A stretch of 64,000 bases of DNA, taken from positions 64,616 to 128,615 of the forward strand of contig CAMKPL010000002.1 in assembly GCA_946414655.1 (NCBI GenBank), in the 5' to 3' direction. The notes under the pieces were generated by a model, which did no database searches, had not been told where the DNA came from, and worked only from the letters and a program-made list of their open reading frames with translations. This document shows, piece by piece, positions 1 through 9,123 of this stretch. Source of the stretch: an uncultured Caryophanales bacterium. GTDB taxonomy: Bacteria > Bacillota_I > Bacilli_A > RFN20 > CAG-826. A program made the translations under genes and the position numbers. Numbering within the stretch: position 1 is the first letter of the stretch; each line of letters starts with the position of its first letter.

Positions 1-1
1 A

Positions 2-1132
2 ACATTGTTAAAACAAAAGAGAAATGAAGATGAAGAAAATGAGTATCAATTAACCCATCTTTTAAACATTCTTCAATTTACCCCAGCTCAATTTTTGTCA
101 GCTCGACGAATGCTTGAGGGAGTTGGACTTTTAAGATCTTATAGCAATGATGCTCGTCAATACATTTATGTATTGTATGCTCCAAAAAACCCAAAAGACT
201 TCTTTGATGATGTCTTATTTAAAGGACTTCTAATTCAATCGATTGGGGAAAAAGAAACAAAGAAGCTTGCTTCTCTTTATAAAATTAACCTCGAAATTGA
301 ACAAGGTTTTAATGAAGTTAGCGCATCTTTTGTGGATATTTTCCATCCTAACTATGACGATGCTGCCTTTAAAAAGAACTTCAAGGATTCTTTTGTGGGT
401 CACGATGAAGGACGTATTCGTATTAACTTTAATGATGATTTGTTTACAAAGTATCTATCTGATACCCTAGGTAATCCTGAATTAACGGTTGGTAAACGTG
501 ATCTTAAAGAGATTGCCCGTTATTCCACACTATTTGGGTTTAGTGAAAAACAAATGGCAGCAGTGGTTGCTTCGGTTTATAACCATGAAGCCACTCCAAA
601 GATTGACTTTGCTAAGTTAGCTTTGAAGGCCGAAGAGGAACTTCGAGGCAAGCCAAACATCTCTTTAGAGATGAACGTGATGAATGGCAATGATCCAATT
701 AGTGAAAAATGTCGCTTAATGGATGCGACAAGCCCCGCTAAATATTTGAGAATACTTCAAAATAATACAAAGGTGAGTAACTCCGACTTACAAATCGTTG
801 AATCCCTCTCGAAAAACTATGGATTCACCAACGGAGTTATCAACGCGATTATCGACTATGCACTCGCGATGTGTGATAACACACTTAATCTAAATTACTG
901 TGAGAAAGTTGCTTCTTCATTAGCTCGTGCAAATGTGAAAACAGCCATTGATGCTATGAATCAACTCAATCGTAAACAAATTAAACGCAAAATTGATTCG
1001 CCGGTGGAACGAAAAGTAAAGGTTGAATCAAAACCAACTGAAAAGAAAATCAAAACTAAAATCAGTGATGATGAAATGAATGATTTACTCGCTGATTTAG
1101 ATAATCAAAAGACAAGGAGGAAAGCAAAATGA
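2..1132 (+). CDS. dnaB: DnaB-type replication initiation / helicase-loading protein (5' partial)
   Basis: This is a Bacilli-type DnaB (not the helicase), which with DnaI and DnaD loads the replicative helicase at oriC and restart sites. The reading frame is open to the left edge, and the visible N-terminus already lies inside the first winged-helix-like segment, so roughly 50-100 residues are probably missing. Two DnaD-like (DnaB_2) helical segments are visible, around residues 165-200 and 245-315 of the visible part. A Lys-rich tail ends the protein. The stop overlaps the dnaI start by 4 bases (ATGA), the normal dnaB-dnaI operon. Identity rests on this pairing plus the DnaD-type segments. 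Confidence 0.85.
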   Translation, partial: TLLKQKRNEDEENEYQLTHLLNILQFTPAQFLSARRMLEGVGLLRSYSNDARQYIYVLYAPKNPKDFFDDVLFKGLLIQSIGEKETKKLASLYKINLEIEQGFNEVSASFVDIFHPNYDDAAFKKNFKDSFVGHDEGRIRINFNDDLFTKYLSDTLGNPELTVGKRDLKEIARYSTLFGFSEKQMAAVVASVYNHEATPKIDFAKLALKAEEELRGKPNISLEMNVMNGNDPISEKCRLMDATSPAKYLRILQNNTKVSNSDLQIVESLSKNYGFTNGVINAIIDYALAMCDNTLNLNYCEKVASSLARANVKTAIDAMNQLNRKQIKRKIDSPVERKVKVESKPTEKKIKTKISDDEMNDLLADLDNQKTRRKAK

Positions 1133-2043
1133 CATTAAGAGAATTCGATAGCCATGAAATACTAGGCACCGAACAAGACCTTGATATGAAGGCCTATATT
1201 AACCAACTCGTTAATGAACTTCGTGAAGACACTCCGGTCTATGAGAAGCTCAAAGAGCTTCATTTAACCATGAAAGACGTTCGTGATAACATCGCTAAAC
1301 TCAATGACTTTAGAGAAGATTATCACTATTGTTTAAAATGCCCAGGTATTAGTGCCTGTAATAAGAAAACCCCTCATATCTCGATGAGAGTTGAGAAAGA
1401 AGATGGATTTGTCAAAGTTCAATATGAACCATGTCACAAAATCGTTGAACAAATCCGTCGCGATTCTCGCTATATGATCCATGACTTCCCAGATAGTTGG
1501 AAATTATCTTCTTTAAAAGACTTGGATCTAACAGATAACCGTCGTCCAATCATTAAGGAATTTTCTAAGCTTATCAAAGGACAATCAAATCGTTGGTTGT
1601 ATCTAATTGGTAACCACAAAGTCGGAAAATCCCACCTCTTAGTGACCATGGCTAACGAGTTTACCGCGATTAAAAATGAACAAGTCGCAGTTATAAACTG
1701 CGTTGAAAGAATCAAACAGTTAGCTGACCTTTCTGTTAAAGAACCAGAAATCTTCGCTAATGAAATCTCCTTATTTGGAGATGTACCACTCTTGATTCTT
1801 GATGGGTTTGGTGAGGAATATAAGAGCGAATATATTCGCGATTCCATCGTCATCCCAATTCTCGCCGAACGTGAACGTAAAAACCTACCAACCTGGTTTA
1901 CCTCCCCATTCACGTTCGACGAGATACAACAACTTTATGCTGTTGGAAAAACAAGCGGACCAATCCGCGGCAAACAATTAGGTAATATTTTACGTGAGAT
2001 GTGCGAAGAAGAATTCGATCTTACTGGCACTTCTTACAAATAA
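1129..2043 (+). CDS. dnaI: DnaI helicase loader, AAA+ ATPase
   Basis: DnaI is the AAA+ ATPase that loads the replicative helicase onto DNA. The N-terminal half carries a Cys cluster (CLKC...C...C...H, residues about 66-105) matching the zinc-binding N-domain of Bacillus DnaI. Walker A is GNHKVGKS (about residue 162) and Walker B is LLILDGFG (about residue 221). Length 304 is normal. It is translationally coupled to dnaB (ATGA overlap). Its 3' end runs 23 bases past the stop of the convergent mutM-coaE gene, so the two transcripts share complementary 3' ends; no terminator hairpin is visible between them. Confidence 0.92.
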   Translation: MTLREFDSHEILGTEQDLDMKAYINQLVNELREDTPVYEKLKELHLTMKDVRDNIAKLNDFREDYHYCLKCPGISACNKKTPHISMRVEKEDGFVKVQYEPCHKIVEQIRRDSRYMIHDFPDSWKLSSLKDLDLTDNRRPIIKEFSKLIKGQSNRWLYLIGNHKVGKSHLLVTMANEFTAIKNEQVAVINCVERIKQLADLSVKEPEIFANEISLFGDVPLLILDGFGEEYKSEYIRDSIVIPILAERERKNLPTWFTSPFTFDEIQQLYAVGKTSGPIRGKQLGNILREMCEEEFDLTGTSYK

Positions 2044-3421
2044 TTTTGTCTAGTTTTTGATGTAAAGAGGCAACTGAACCATTGTTAACAATGGTGTATG
2101 TTGCTTTTTGATTATTATCAAGTTTAAATCGAGCATTGAGTCGAAGAGCTTTTTCAATGTCTTCTTTTCTCTTGCTTAAATGCTCGATTTGACTCTTTTC
2201 ATCAACTTCAAGCATTAAGGTTTCATCGCAGTAAAGGTTGTATCCAGATTGGAAAAGAAGTGGGACTTCACAGACGACTTTTTCTTTTGGTCCGTGCTTT
2301 TTGATTTGTCGTTCAAGTTCTTCAATAACAAGTTCATGGATGTAGCGTTCTACATAACGTTTAATGCGTGGGTTAGCAATGATTTCATCGCGGAGTGAAA
2401 CGCGGTCTACTTTTCCATCTTTAATCTTTAAATGAGGAACAAATCTTTTTAACCCTTCTTGGACACTTTTTAGCTCATATAAGTGATGAACAATTTCATC
2501 AGAATTTAAATAAGTGAAACCTCTGGTTTCAAGATATTTAGAAACCTCAGACTTACCTGATCCAATTGGACCAGTCACACCAAGAACATAAGGACGAGCA
2601 ATATTTCTTTGGCAATGTGGACAGAATGTTGTTCCTCGACCCCCAACAAATTTCTTGACAAGAGGTGTACCGCAGTTAACACATTTGCCTCCATTTTGAC
2701 CATAAACTTTGAGTTCATTGACAAACTCTCCATCAATGCCTTCGGTTGGGTGATAAGAAATAACGGTGGTGCCACCTTTTTGAATGGCGCGACCCATAAT
2801 GTCTTTTGACCAATACCAAATCTCATCAAATTGTTTATTTGTGATCAGTTTAGCAGGTGTTTCTGGGTGAATCTTACACGCAAATAAGACTTCATCAACA
2901 TAGATGTTGCCTAACCCAGACATCACTGACTGGTCAAGTAAGCATGGTTTAATCGCGACACCTTTATTTTTGAATGCTTCATAAAGACGAGATGAGTCTT
3001 TCATCATGAATGGATCTGGTCCAATCTCATTTAAAGGCTCACGTTGTAAATAACCTTCTTTTTTAACTAACTCCATTGTTCCAAAGCGACGCGTATCATT
3101 GAACGCAAGATAACTACCATCAGTAAAGTGGAACAAGATTAAATCATTGTGATTTGGTTTAATTTTCTCGTCGCGATGGAAGTATTTTCCTTCCATTCTT
3201 AGATGCGAGACTAAAACATAATCTCGATCTAAATGGTAAATTATATATTTACCGTAACGAGAAAATTCCTCTATTGTGGCTCCTTTTAAGACGTTTTGAA
3301 ATTCATTAACATCACTACGAACAGTTTGTGGGCGAATGACTTCGACATAGGAAATTGTTTTTCCTTTAGCAATGTTATTAAGAACGTTTTTTACTGTTTC
3401 AACTTCTGGTAGTTCTGGCAT
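2021..3421 (-). CDS. mutM-coaE: MutM-CoaE fusion: formamidopyrimidine-DNA glycosylase joined to dephospho-CoA kinase
   Basis: One 466-residue protein joins two enzymes. Residues 1-272 are Fpg/MutM, which removes oxidised purines: MPELPEVE with catalytic Pro2/Glu3, and a C-terminal zinc finger with Cys pairs at about 247/250 and 267/270. From residue about 276 a complete CoaE begins with the P-loop GVTGPIGSGK (281-290), continues as the kinase fold, and would do the last step of CoA synthesis. There is almost no linker. The frame extends 7 codons upstream, but Pro2 must follow the initiator Met, so the start is the ATG at 3421, two bases after polA. In Bacillus polA, mutM and coaE are separate neighbours; here the last two are one frame. 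Confidence 0.93.
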   Translation of the reverse strand: MPELPEVETVKNVLNNIAKGKTISYVEVIRPQTVRSDVNEFQNVLKGATIEEFSRYGKYIIYHLDRDYVLVSHLRMEGKYFHRDEKIKPNHNDLILFHFTDGSYLAFNDTRRFGTMELVKKEGYLQREPLNEIGPDPFMMKDSSRLYEAFKNKGVAIKPCLLDQSVMSGLGNIYVDEVLFACKIHPETPAKLITNKQFDEIWYWSKDIMGRAIQKGGTTVISYHPTEGIDGEFVNELKVYGQNGGKCVNCGTPLVKKFVGGRGTTFCPHCQRNIARPYVLGVTGPIGSGKSEVSKYLETRGFTYLNSDEIVHHLYELKSVQEGLKRFVPHLKIKDGKVDRVSLRDEIIANPRIKRYVERYIHELVIEELERQIKKHGPKEKVVCEVPLLFQSGYNLYCDETLMLEVDEKSQIEHLSKRKEDIEKALRLNARFKLDNNQKATYTIVNNGSVASLHQKLDKIICKKCQ

Positions 3422-3423
3422 AT

Positions 3424-6021
3424 TTATTTGCAATCGTACCAAGTACGACCATAACCTCCATCAACTTCTAGTTTAACTTCTAATTTTAGAGCGTTTTCCA
3501 TGATTGATTTCACAAGTGGATAAACAACATCTTTTTCTTCCTTTGGAACTTTAAATAAAAGTTCGTCGTGGATTTGTAAGATTAATTTTGTTTTTAAATG
3601 ATGTTCGTTTAATGCTTTATCAACAGCAATCATCGCAACTTTAATTAAGTCAGCAGCGGTGCCCTGAATTGGAGCATTCATTGCCGCTCTACGAGCAAAT
3701 TCACGAACCTGGTAGTTTGTATCATTTACTTCTCTTAGATAACGTCTTCTTCCAAGAAGCGTTGTGACATAATTCTTTTCCGTGACTTCCGCGACAACTT
3801 GTTTGAAGTAATCGTTCACCTCTGGATAGGTTTCATAAAAACGTTCAATCATTAATCGGGCATCTTTGACACTCATTCCGACTTGTTCAGAAAGTCCCCA
3901 GTCCGAGATACCATAAATAATTCCAAAGTTGACCGCCTTAGCCTTGCGACGTTGGAGATCACTTGGTTCTTCTACATTAAATAATTTCTTTGCTGTAGCA
4001 GCGTGAATGTCTTCGCCTTTTTCAAAGACTTCTTGCAGCTTTTTGCAGTGACTTAAATGAGATAAAATTCTTAGCTCAACTTGGGAGTAATCGAGTGAAA
4101 GAATGGAATAATTCTCATCTTTATAATAGAAGGCTTGTCTAATCATTTTGCCTTCTTCATCTCTAATAGAGATGTTTTGAAGGTTAGGTTCGCTAGAGGA
4201 AAGTCTTCCTGTGGCTGTTTGAGCCTGGTTAAAGATGGCATGAATCTTTTGATCAGAATGAATATGTGAAGCTAACCCAGTCACATACGTGGATAAGAGT
4301 TTCGCGTATTTTCGATATTTAAGAATTTCTGGAACAATTGGGTGAACATTAATTAATGACTTTAAAACATCAACTGATGTGGAACCTTTTTTGTCTCCTT
4401 TTAGCCCAAGTTTCTCATAGAGAATGACTCCGACTTGTTTTGGAGAATCAATATTGAATTCTTCTCCGGCTAAATCATAGATTTCTTTTTTTATGAGATT
4501 AAGTTGTTCTTTGAACACCTCACCAAATTCTTCTAGTTTATTGACATCGAGTGGGAATCCTTCGATTTCCATCTTTGCCAGAACAATCGTTAAAGGAAGT
4601 TCGACGTTACGATATAAATCTAGACCTCCAAGAGATTCAAGCTCTTTTAGAGCTTTTGATTCAATTAAAGAAATCGCATAAGCCGCATTCATTGCGCCAG
4701 CTTTATCTGAGTTATCAAACAATGAAAGATTGTTATCTTCTTGATTTGGGAGTTGATATCCAAAATATTGGACAACAGCTTTAATGTCGTTGTTTAAAGA
4801 TGAGTCAACAATATAAGCTGCTAATAATAAATCAAAACTTAGACCATTGATTTCAATGCCAAGATGGTTTAAACACACCATTAAAGCTTTGTAATCATAA
4901 GTGACTTTGTTGATCTTTTCGTCTTTTAAAACACTTAAAAGTGTTTCATCATTAAAATGTTCTTTTGCAATGTAGTATGCTTTGCCTTTTGTATAAAGTC
5001 CTAAACCATAGACCTCACTTAAATGATAGTTTCCCGGTTCGCGGTCAATATAGAGGTAGATTTTATCACCAAGTCCAATGTCCTTAAGACTGGTGATTTC
5101 CTTTCCATCAACCGAAACTTCACTAGAAGAATTCTTTTGTAGATTAGCTGGTAAACGATTTAAGAATTGTTTGAGTTCGTATTTGTGACAGAATTCAGAA
5201 ACTTTTTCAAATTCATAACCTTTGTAAACAAATTGGTCGTTTTCAAATGGTAGTTCAACATTAGTTAAGATCTGTGCCATCTCATAGCAATGACGACCTT
5301 GCTCGGCTCCATTAATGAGGTTTTCACTGATCTTGCCTTTCATTGTTGGAGCAGCTTCAATAATCTTTTCAAAACTTCCATATTGTTGAATCAGTTTTAC
5401 AGCAGTGACATCTCCAATTCCTGGAATACCAGGAAGATTGTCACTAGCATCACCTCTTAAGCCTTTGTAATCAACAATTTGTTTTGGTTGAAAACCAAAT
5501 GCTTCTGGCATGGTCTTTTCATTCATTACGACCATATTGGACATACCAGTCTTTAACAAGTTAACAGTAATATGGTTATCAATTAACTGGAGGAAGTCTT
5601 TGTCGGATGTATAAACTAAAACTTCGTATCCACTAGATCCTAGTCTTTTAGCAACAGTTCCACATAAGTCATCTGCTTCATAGCCTTCTAACTCAAACAT
5701 TGGAATATCTAAAGCTCTTAGCATTTCCCGAGCGATTGGCATTTGTTTAACCAAGTCCTCAGGAGTTGGTTTACGGTTGGCTTTGTATTTTTCATCTTCC
5801 TTATGCCTAAAGGTGGCTTTTCCAGTATCAAAGCCAACAAACATGGCGTCTCCCTCTTTGAGGGATTGTAAGATTTTATTAACCATGTTTGAAAAGGCCA
5901 TAATCGCATTTGTTGGAATGCCTTCTTTGGTTCTTAAGATTTGTGGATTTGGTCCATATGCAGTGGCGAAGTAAGCCCTAAAAAGAAGTGAGTTTCCATC
6001 GATAATATACGCTTTAGGCAT
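3424..6021 (-). CDS. polA: DNA polymerase I
   Basis: Repair and Okazaki-fragment polymerase, 865 residues, full length. The N-terminal 5'-3' exonuclease/FEN domain is intact (IDGNSLLFRAYFA; DKDFLQL; a helix-hairpin-helix at GIPGIGDVTA). The middle 3'-5' exonuclease-like domain looks inactive: the motif I Asp-x-Glu is replaced by IDRE in a shifted setting, as in Bacillus Pol I. The polymerase domain has motif A (LSLDYSQVELRIL), the O-helix region (RRKAKAVNFGIIYG) and motif C (QIHDELLF). The start overlaps the end of dnaE by 8 bases and mutM-coaE follows 2 bases after the stop, giving a dnaE-polA-mutM/coaE repair operon. Confidence 0.96.
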   Translation of the reverse strand: MPKAYIIDGNSLLFRAYFATAYGPNPQILRTKEGIPTNAIMAFSNMVNKILQSLKEGDAMFVGFDTGKATFRHKEDEKYKANRKPTPEDLVKQMPIAREMLRALDIPMFELEGYEADDLCGTVAKRLGSSGYEVLVYTSDKDFLQLIDNHITVNLLKTGMSNMVVMNEKTMPEAFGFQPKQIVDYKGLRGDASDNLPGIPGIGDVTAVKLIQQYGSFEKIIEAAPTMKGKISENLINGAEQGRHCYEMAQILTNVELPFENDQFVYKGYEFEKVSEFCHKYELKQFLNRLPANLQKNSSSEVSVDGKEITSLKDIGLGDKIYLYIDREPGNYHLSEVYGLGLYTKGKAYYIAKEHFNDETLLSVLKDEKINKVTYDYKALMVCLNHLGIEINGLSFDLLLAAYIVDSSLNNDIKAVVQYFGYQLPNQEDNNLSLFDNSDKAGAMNAAYAISLIESKALKELESLGGLDLYRNVELPLTIVLAKMEIEGFPLDVNKLEEFGEVFKEQLNLIKKEIYDLAGEEFNIDSPKQVGVILYEKLGLKGDKKGSTSVDVLKSLINVHPIVPEILKYRKYAKLLSTYVTGLASHIHSDQKIHAIFNQAQTATGRLSSSEPNLQNISIRDEEGKMIRQAFYYKDENYSILSLDYSQVELRILSHLSHCKKLQEVFEKGEDIHAATAKKLFNVEEPSDLQRRKAKAVNFGIIYGISDWGLSEQVGMSVKDARLMIERFYETYPEVNDYFKQVVAEVTEKNYVTTLLGRRRYLREVNDTNYQVREFARRAAMNAPIQGTAADLIKVAMIAVDKALNEHHLKTKLILQIHDELLFKVPKEEKDVVYPLVKSIMENALKLEVKLEVDGGYGRTWYDCK

Positions 6022-9000
6022 CTTTCACATCCTCCAACTTCTCAACGAGTTTTACATTAAATTGGTCTCTAATGTTACTATAGTAACCAGAGATGACAAT
6101 AACACTTTCTTTCTTTTTTAAAGCCATTGATGACTTCTCAAAGGCTTCCGTAAAAACAGTCAGTTCCATCTCCCCGGTATCATCATAGACAGTGATGAAA
6201 CACATCGCCTGTCCTTTTTTTGTTTTGGTTTGTCTTGATGATTTGAGAATACAAACAAGTTTGACATCACCTCTAGTGGATGGAATTTGTTTGATTGTTA
6301 CTGCACCAAGTTTTTTGATTGTATCTTGGACAAGATCGAGTGGTGATCCACTGATCATTAGACCAAGCGCATCTCTTTCACGGTTGAGGTTAGCAATATA
6401 ATCATCTTCCAGTTTTGTAAATGTTGGTTTTGGAAACATATTTGGATCAATAACCATGGAACCATCGTCTTTGACGATTGCTTCGGCATATGTTAATGCT
6501 GCCGGAATTGCTCCTCTTAAAGACATTCTTGATTTTTCTAAAGAATCAAACGCTCCTGCATCAATTAAATTGATGAGCTGGACGTTATTGAGTTTGTATT
6601 TCGCCATACGTAAGACAAAATCAAAAATGTCTTTAAATAATCCGCCTTCTGTTCTTTCTTTCATAATGGCGGTGGCAGAGGCAGTCATAATACCTTTAAC
6701 CGCTTGAAGTGGGAAAATAATTTCGTTATTTGTTAAAACAAATGACATTGTCGATTTGTTAATGTCTGGGACAGAGACTTTTAGTCCAATGTCTTTCATT
6801 TCTGCGAGTGTGGTGTGGAATTCATCACTTGAAGCATTGGATAAAATGGAAGCATAGAACTCTTGTGGATACTTGGCTTTTAAATAAGCCATACGGCAAG
6901 AGAAAATGGCATAAACCATCGCATGGCTTCTATTGAAGCCGTAGTCGCCAAACTTACGAATCATCTCATAAACATCACGGGCCTCTTTTTCTTTGTATCC
7001 GAGTTTAATTGCTCCAGTAACAAATTTCTCTTCAAAAGAAGCGATTTTTGCAGGATCTTTTTTAGAAATAGCTCGTCTTAAAAGATCTGCTTCAGCAAGG
7101 GAAAATCCGGCCATTTTATTGGCAATTTGCATGACTTGTTCTTGGTAAACCATGATTCCATATGTTGGAGAAAGAATTTCCTCTAATACTGGAGAAATGT
7201 AGGTGATTTTTTCCTTGCCTTGTTTTCTTCTTCCAAAAGAAGGAATGTTATCCATTGGACCTGGACGATATAAAGCAAGAATCGCGACGATGTCTTCGAA
7301 CACCGTTGGTTGGACAGTTTTAATTGCGTTTCTCATACCAACAGATTCAAGTTGGAAAATGCCCATTGTCTTACCTGAAGCGATTTGTTTAATGGCTAGT
7401 GGGTCATCATAAGGAATCTCATCTCGATTAAGATTAATACCTCGTTGTCTTAGTAAGGCTAGGCAGTGGTCAATAAGCGAAAGGTTACGAATCGCCAAAA
7501 TGTCCATCTTTAAGAAGCCTTGTTCTTCAAGGTAGTCTTTTTCAAATTGCTCAACATAGCCAATATCAAGTCCACATGTTAAAGGAATAACGGAATCCAA
7601 AGGCTCAGCATTTAAAACAACTCCAACCGCGTGTAAACTTGCTTGTCTTGGAAATCCTTCAATTTTAGAAGCCAATGTAACAATCTCTAAGTAGTACTTA
7701 TCATCATTAACAAGGTCTCTAAACTTTTTGTTTTGTTTATAGATCTCTCTTAAAGAGAGCTTATCATCTTTTTCATCGGAAATAAGCTTGGTGAATAGTT
7801 CAATATCGTGTTTTGGATAATTAAAGATTCTTCCAACATCACGTAATGATTGTTTCGCCCCTATCTTCTGGATAGCGATAATCTTTGCAACATGGTCATT
7901 TCCGTATTTATCTTTTAGATATTGGACGACTCTTTCTCGATCAATATCAGAGAAGTCGACGTCAATGTCTGGCATTGTCTGACGGTGTGGATTTAAGAAG
8001 CGTTCAAATAGTAAGTTGTTCTCGATTGGGTCTGGAACAGTAATACCTAAAACATGGGCCACAAGTGAACCCGCAGCAGATCCTCGACCAGGACCAACCG
8101 CAATGTCCATATCACGAGCATATTGAACATAGTCATGAACGATTAAGAAATAATCGCTATAACCCATTTCTCGAATGGTTTTTAATTCAAACTCTAAACG
8201 GTCTAAATATTTTGGATTATTTTTTCCTTTTTTCACCAGCAATTCATGGGTAATTTTGCTTAAGTATTCATCGCTAGATAATCCAAATTCGTTTTCAAAA
8301 TGAATCATTTGTCCACGAATTGCGATGAAATCTAAGTTGCATAAATTACTGATTTCGATAGAGTTTTTAATTTCGTCTTCTTTGTAAAATGAAGTAGCTT
8401 CTGCTGGTGAAATTAAATAATCTTCGCCAATAGCTTTCTTTTCATTTAAGACCTCTTTGCTGTCAATGGACTCCATCATTTTTAAGATAATTGCGTCTTC
8501 ACTTTTGACGTATTTAATGTGTGGGAAAGCCGCAACTTTATAACCGCGAGAAAAGGCGAATTGACGGAAGTCTTTAATAAATTCGCTTTGGCTAGACTTT
8601 TCTAATCCAAGATAGAATTGGTCTAATCCGCGAGACAATCTTGCTAAAGACAAAGAGAATTTATTACGGTCTTCTAAAAAAGATTTCTTTAAAGCATCGT
8701 TATCGCTTGGTAAAACAACTACGATGTCTTCCTGGTAGTCTTTAAGAGTTTGAATGGTGGTCTCACCTTTTTGGTTTAGGTTACAAAGCGATAAAAAGTT
8801 TTTATAACCATTTTCGTTAAGTGGATATAAGCAGAAATGAAGATGATCGATTTCTACTTCTTCACCAACAATAGCCTTTAATCCAAGTTTCTTTGCTTCT
8901 TTATAAAAAGAAGGAGCACCAGATAAACTTCGATAATCACAAAGCCCCACATTGGTATAACCAAGTTTTTTGGCCATAGCTAAATACTGGTCGATTTTTA

Positions 9001-9055
9001 AACCAGATTTCGTAAACGAATAACCACTAAAAACACGTAATGGGACAAAAGTCAT
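6014..9055 (-). CDS. dnaE: DNA polymerase III alpha subunit, DnaE type
   Basis: C-family replicative polymerase of the DnaE class (1013 residues, no proofreading exonuclease insertion, unlike PolC). The catalytic Asp motif PDIDVDFSD is at about residue 360, the GPGRGSAAGSLVAH signature is just before it, and a C-terminal OB fold lies at about 915-990. The N-terminal PHP domain is degenerate: the usual HxHxxYS start reads RVFSGYS, so the metal-binding His pair is missing. A -10-like TATCAT lies 6 bases before the ATG with no ribosome-binding site, so the mRNA is probably leaderless. First gene of the operon with polA. A PolC is expected elsewhere in the genome but is not in this window. Confidence 0.94.
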   Translation of the reverse strand: MTFVPLRVFSGYSFTKSGLKIDQYLAMAKKLGYTNVGLCDYRSLSGAPSFYKEAKKLGLKAIVGEEVEIDHLHFCLYPLNENGYKNFLSLCNLNQKGETTIQTLKDYQEDIVVVLPSDNDALKKSFLEDRNKFSLSLARLSRGLDQFYLGLEKSSQSEFIKDFRQFAFSRGYKVAAFPHIKYVKSEDAIILKMMESIDSKEVLNEKKAIGEDYLISPAEATSFYKEDEIKNSIEISNLCNLDFIAIRGQMIHFENEFGLSSDEYLSKITHELLVKKGKNNPKYLDRLEFELKTIREMGYSDYFLIVHDYVQYARDMDIAVGPGRGSAAGSLVAHVLGITVPDPIENNLLFERFLNPHRQTMPDIDVDFSDIDRERVVQYLKDKYGNDHVAKIIAIQKIGAKQSLRDVGRIFNYPKHDIELFTKLISDEKDDKLSLREIYKQNKKFRDLVNDDKYYLEIVTLASKIEGFPRQASLHAVGVVLNAEPLDSVIPLTCGLDIGYVEQFEKDYLEEQGFLKMDILAIRNLSLIDHCLALLRQRGINLNRDEIPYDDPLAIKQIASGKTMGIFQLESVGMRNAIKTVQPTVFEDIVAILALYRPGPMDNIPSFGRRKQGKEKITYISPVLEEILSPTYGIMVYQEQVMQIANKMAGFSLAEADLLRRAISKKDPAKIASFEEKFVTGAIKLGYKEKEARDVYEMIRKFGDYGFNRSHAMVYAIFSCRMAYLKAKYPQEFYASILSNASSDEFHTTLAEMKDIGLKVSVPDINKSTMSFVLTNNEIIFPLQAVKGIMTASATAIMKERTEGGLFKDIFDFVLRMAKYKLNNVQLINLIDAGAFDSLEKSRMSLRGAIPAALTYAEAIVKDDGSMVIDPNMFPKPTFTKLEDDYIANLNRERDALGLMISGSPLDLVQDTIKKLGAVTIKQIPSTRGDVKLVCILKSSRQTKTKKGQAMCFITVYDDTGEMELTVFTEAFEKSSMALKKKESVIVISGYYSNIRDQFNVKLVEKLEDVKDA

Positions 9056-9061
9056 ATTAAT

Positions 9062-9067
9062 ATGATA
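9062..9067 (-). promoter_or_regulatory. -10 element of leaderless dnaE-polA-mutM/coaE promoter
   Basis: TATCAT on the minus strand, 6 bases before the dnaE ATG. Transcription would start at or next to the A of the ATG. No Shine-Dalgarno is present. The -35 is not convincing. Confidence 0.5.
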
Positions 9068-9079
9068 CCAAAATAAAGA

Positions 9080-9113
9080 AAAAAAGATATCTCAATTAAG
9101 ACATCTTTTTTCA
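9080..9113 (-). terminator. terminator downstream of nrnA
   Basis: Minus-strand hairpin AAAGATGTCT / AGATATCTTT with one mismatch and a T-rich tail, just after the nrnA stop and just upstream of the dnaE promoter. Confidence 0.65.
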
Positions 9114-9123
9114 TTTTTACAAT

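Noticed and set aside
3422-3442. Seven extra N-terminal codons for MutM-CoaE
   Set aside because: MutM needs Pro as residue 2 for catalysis, so the ATG at 3421 must be the start.
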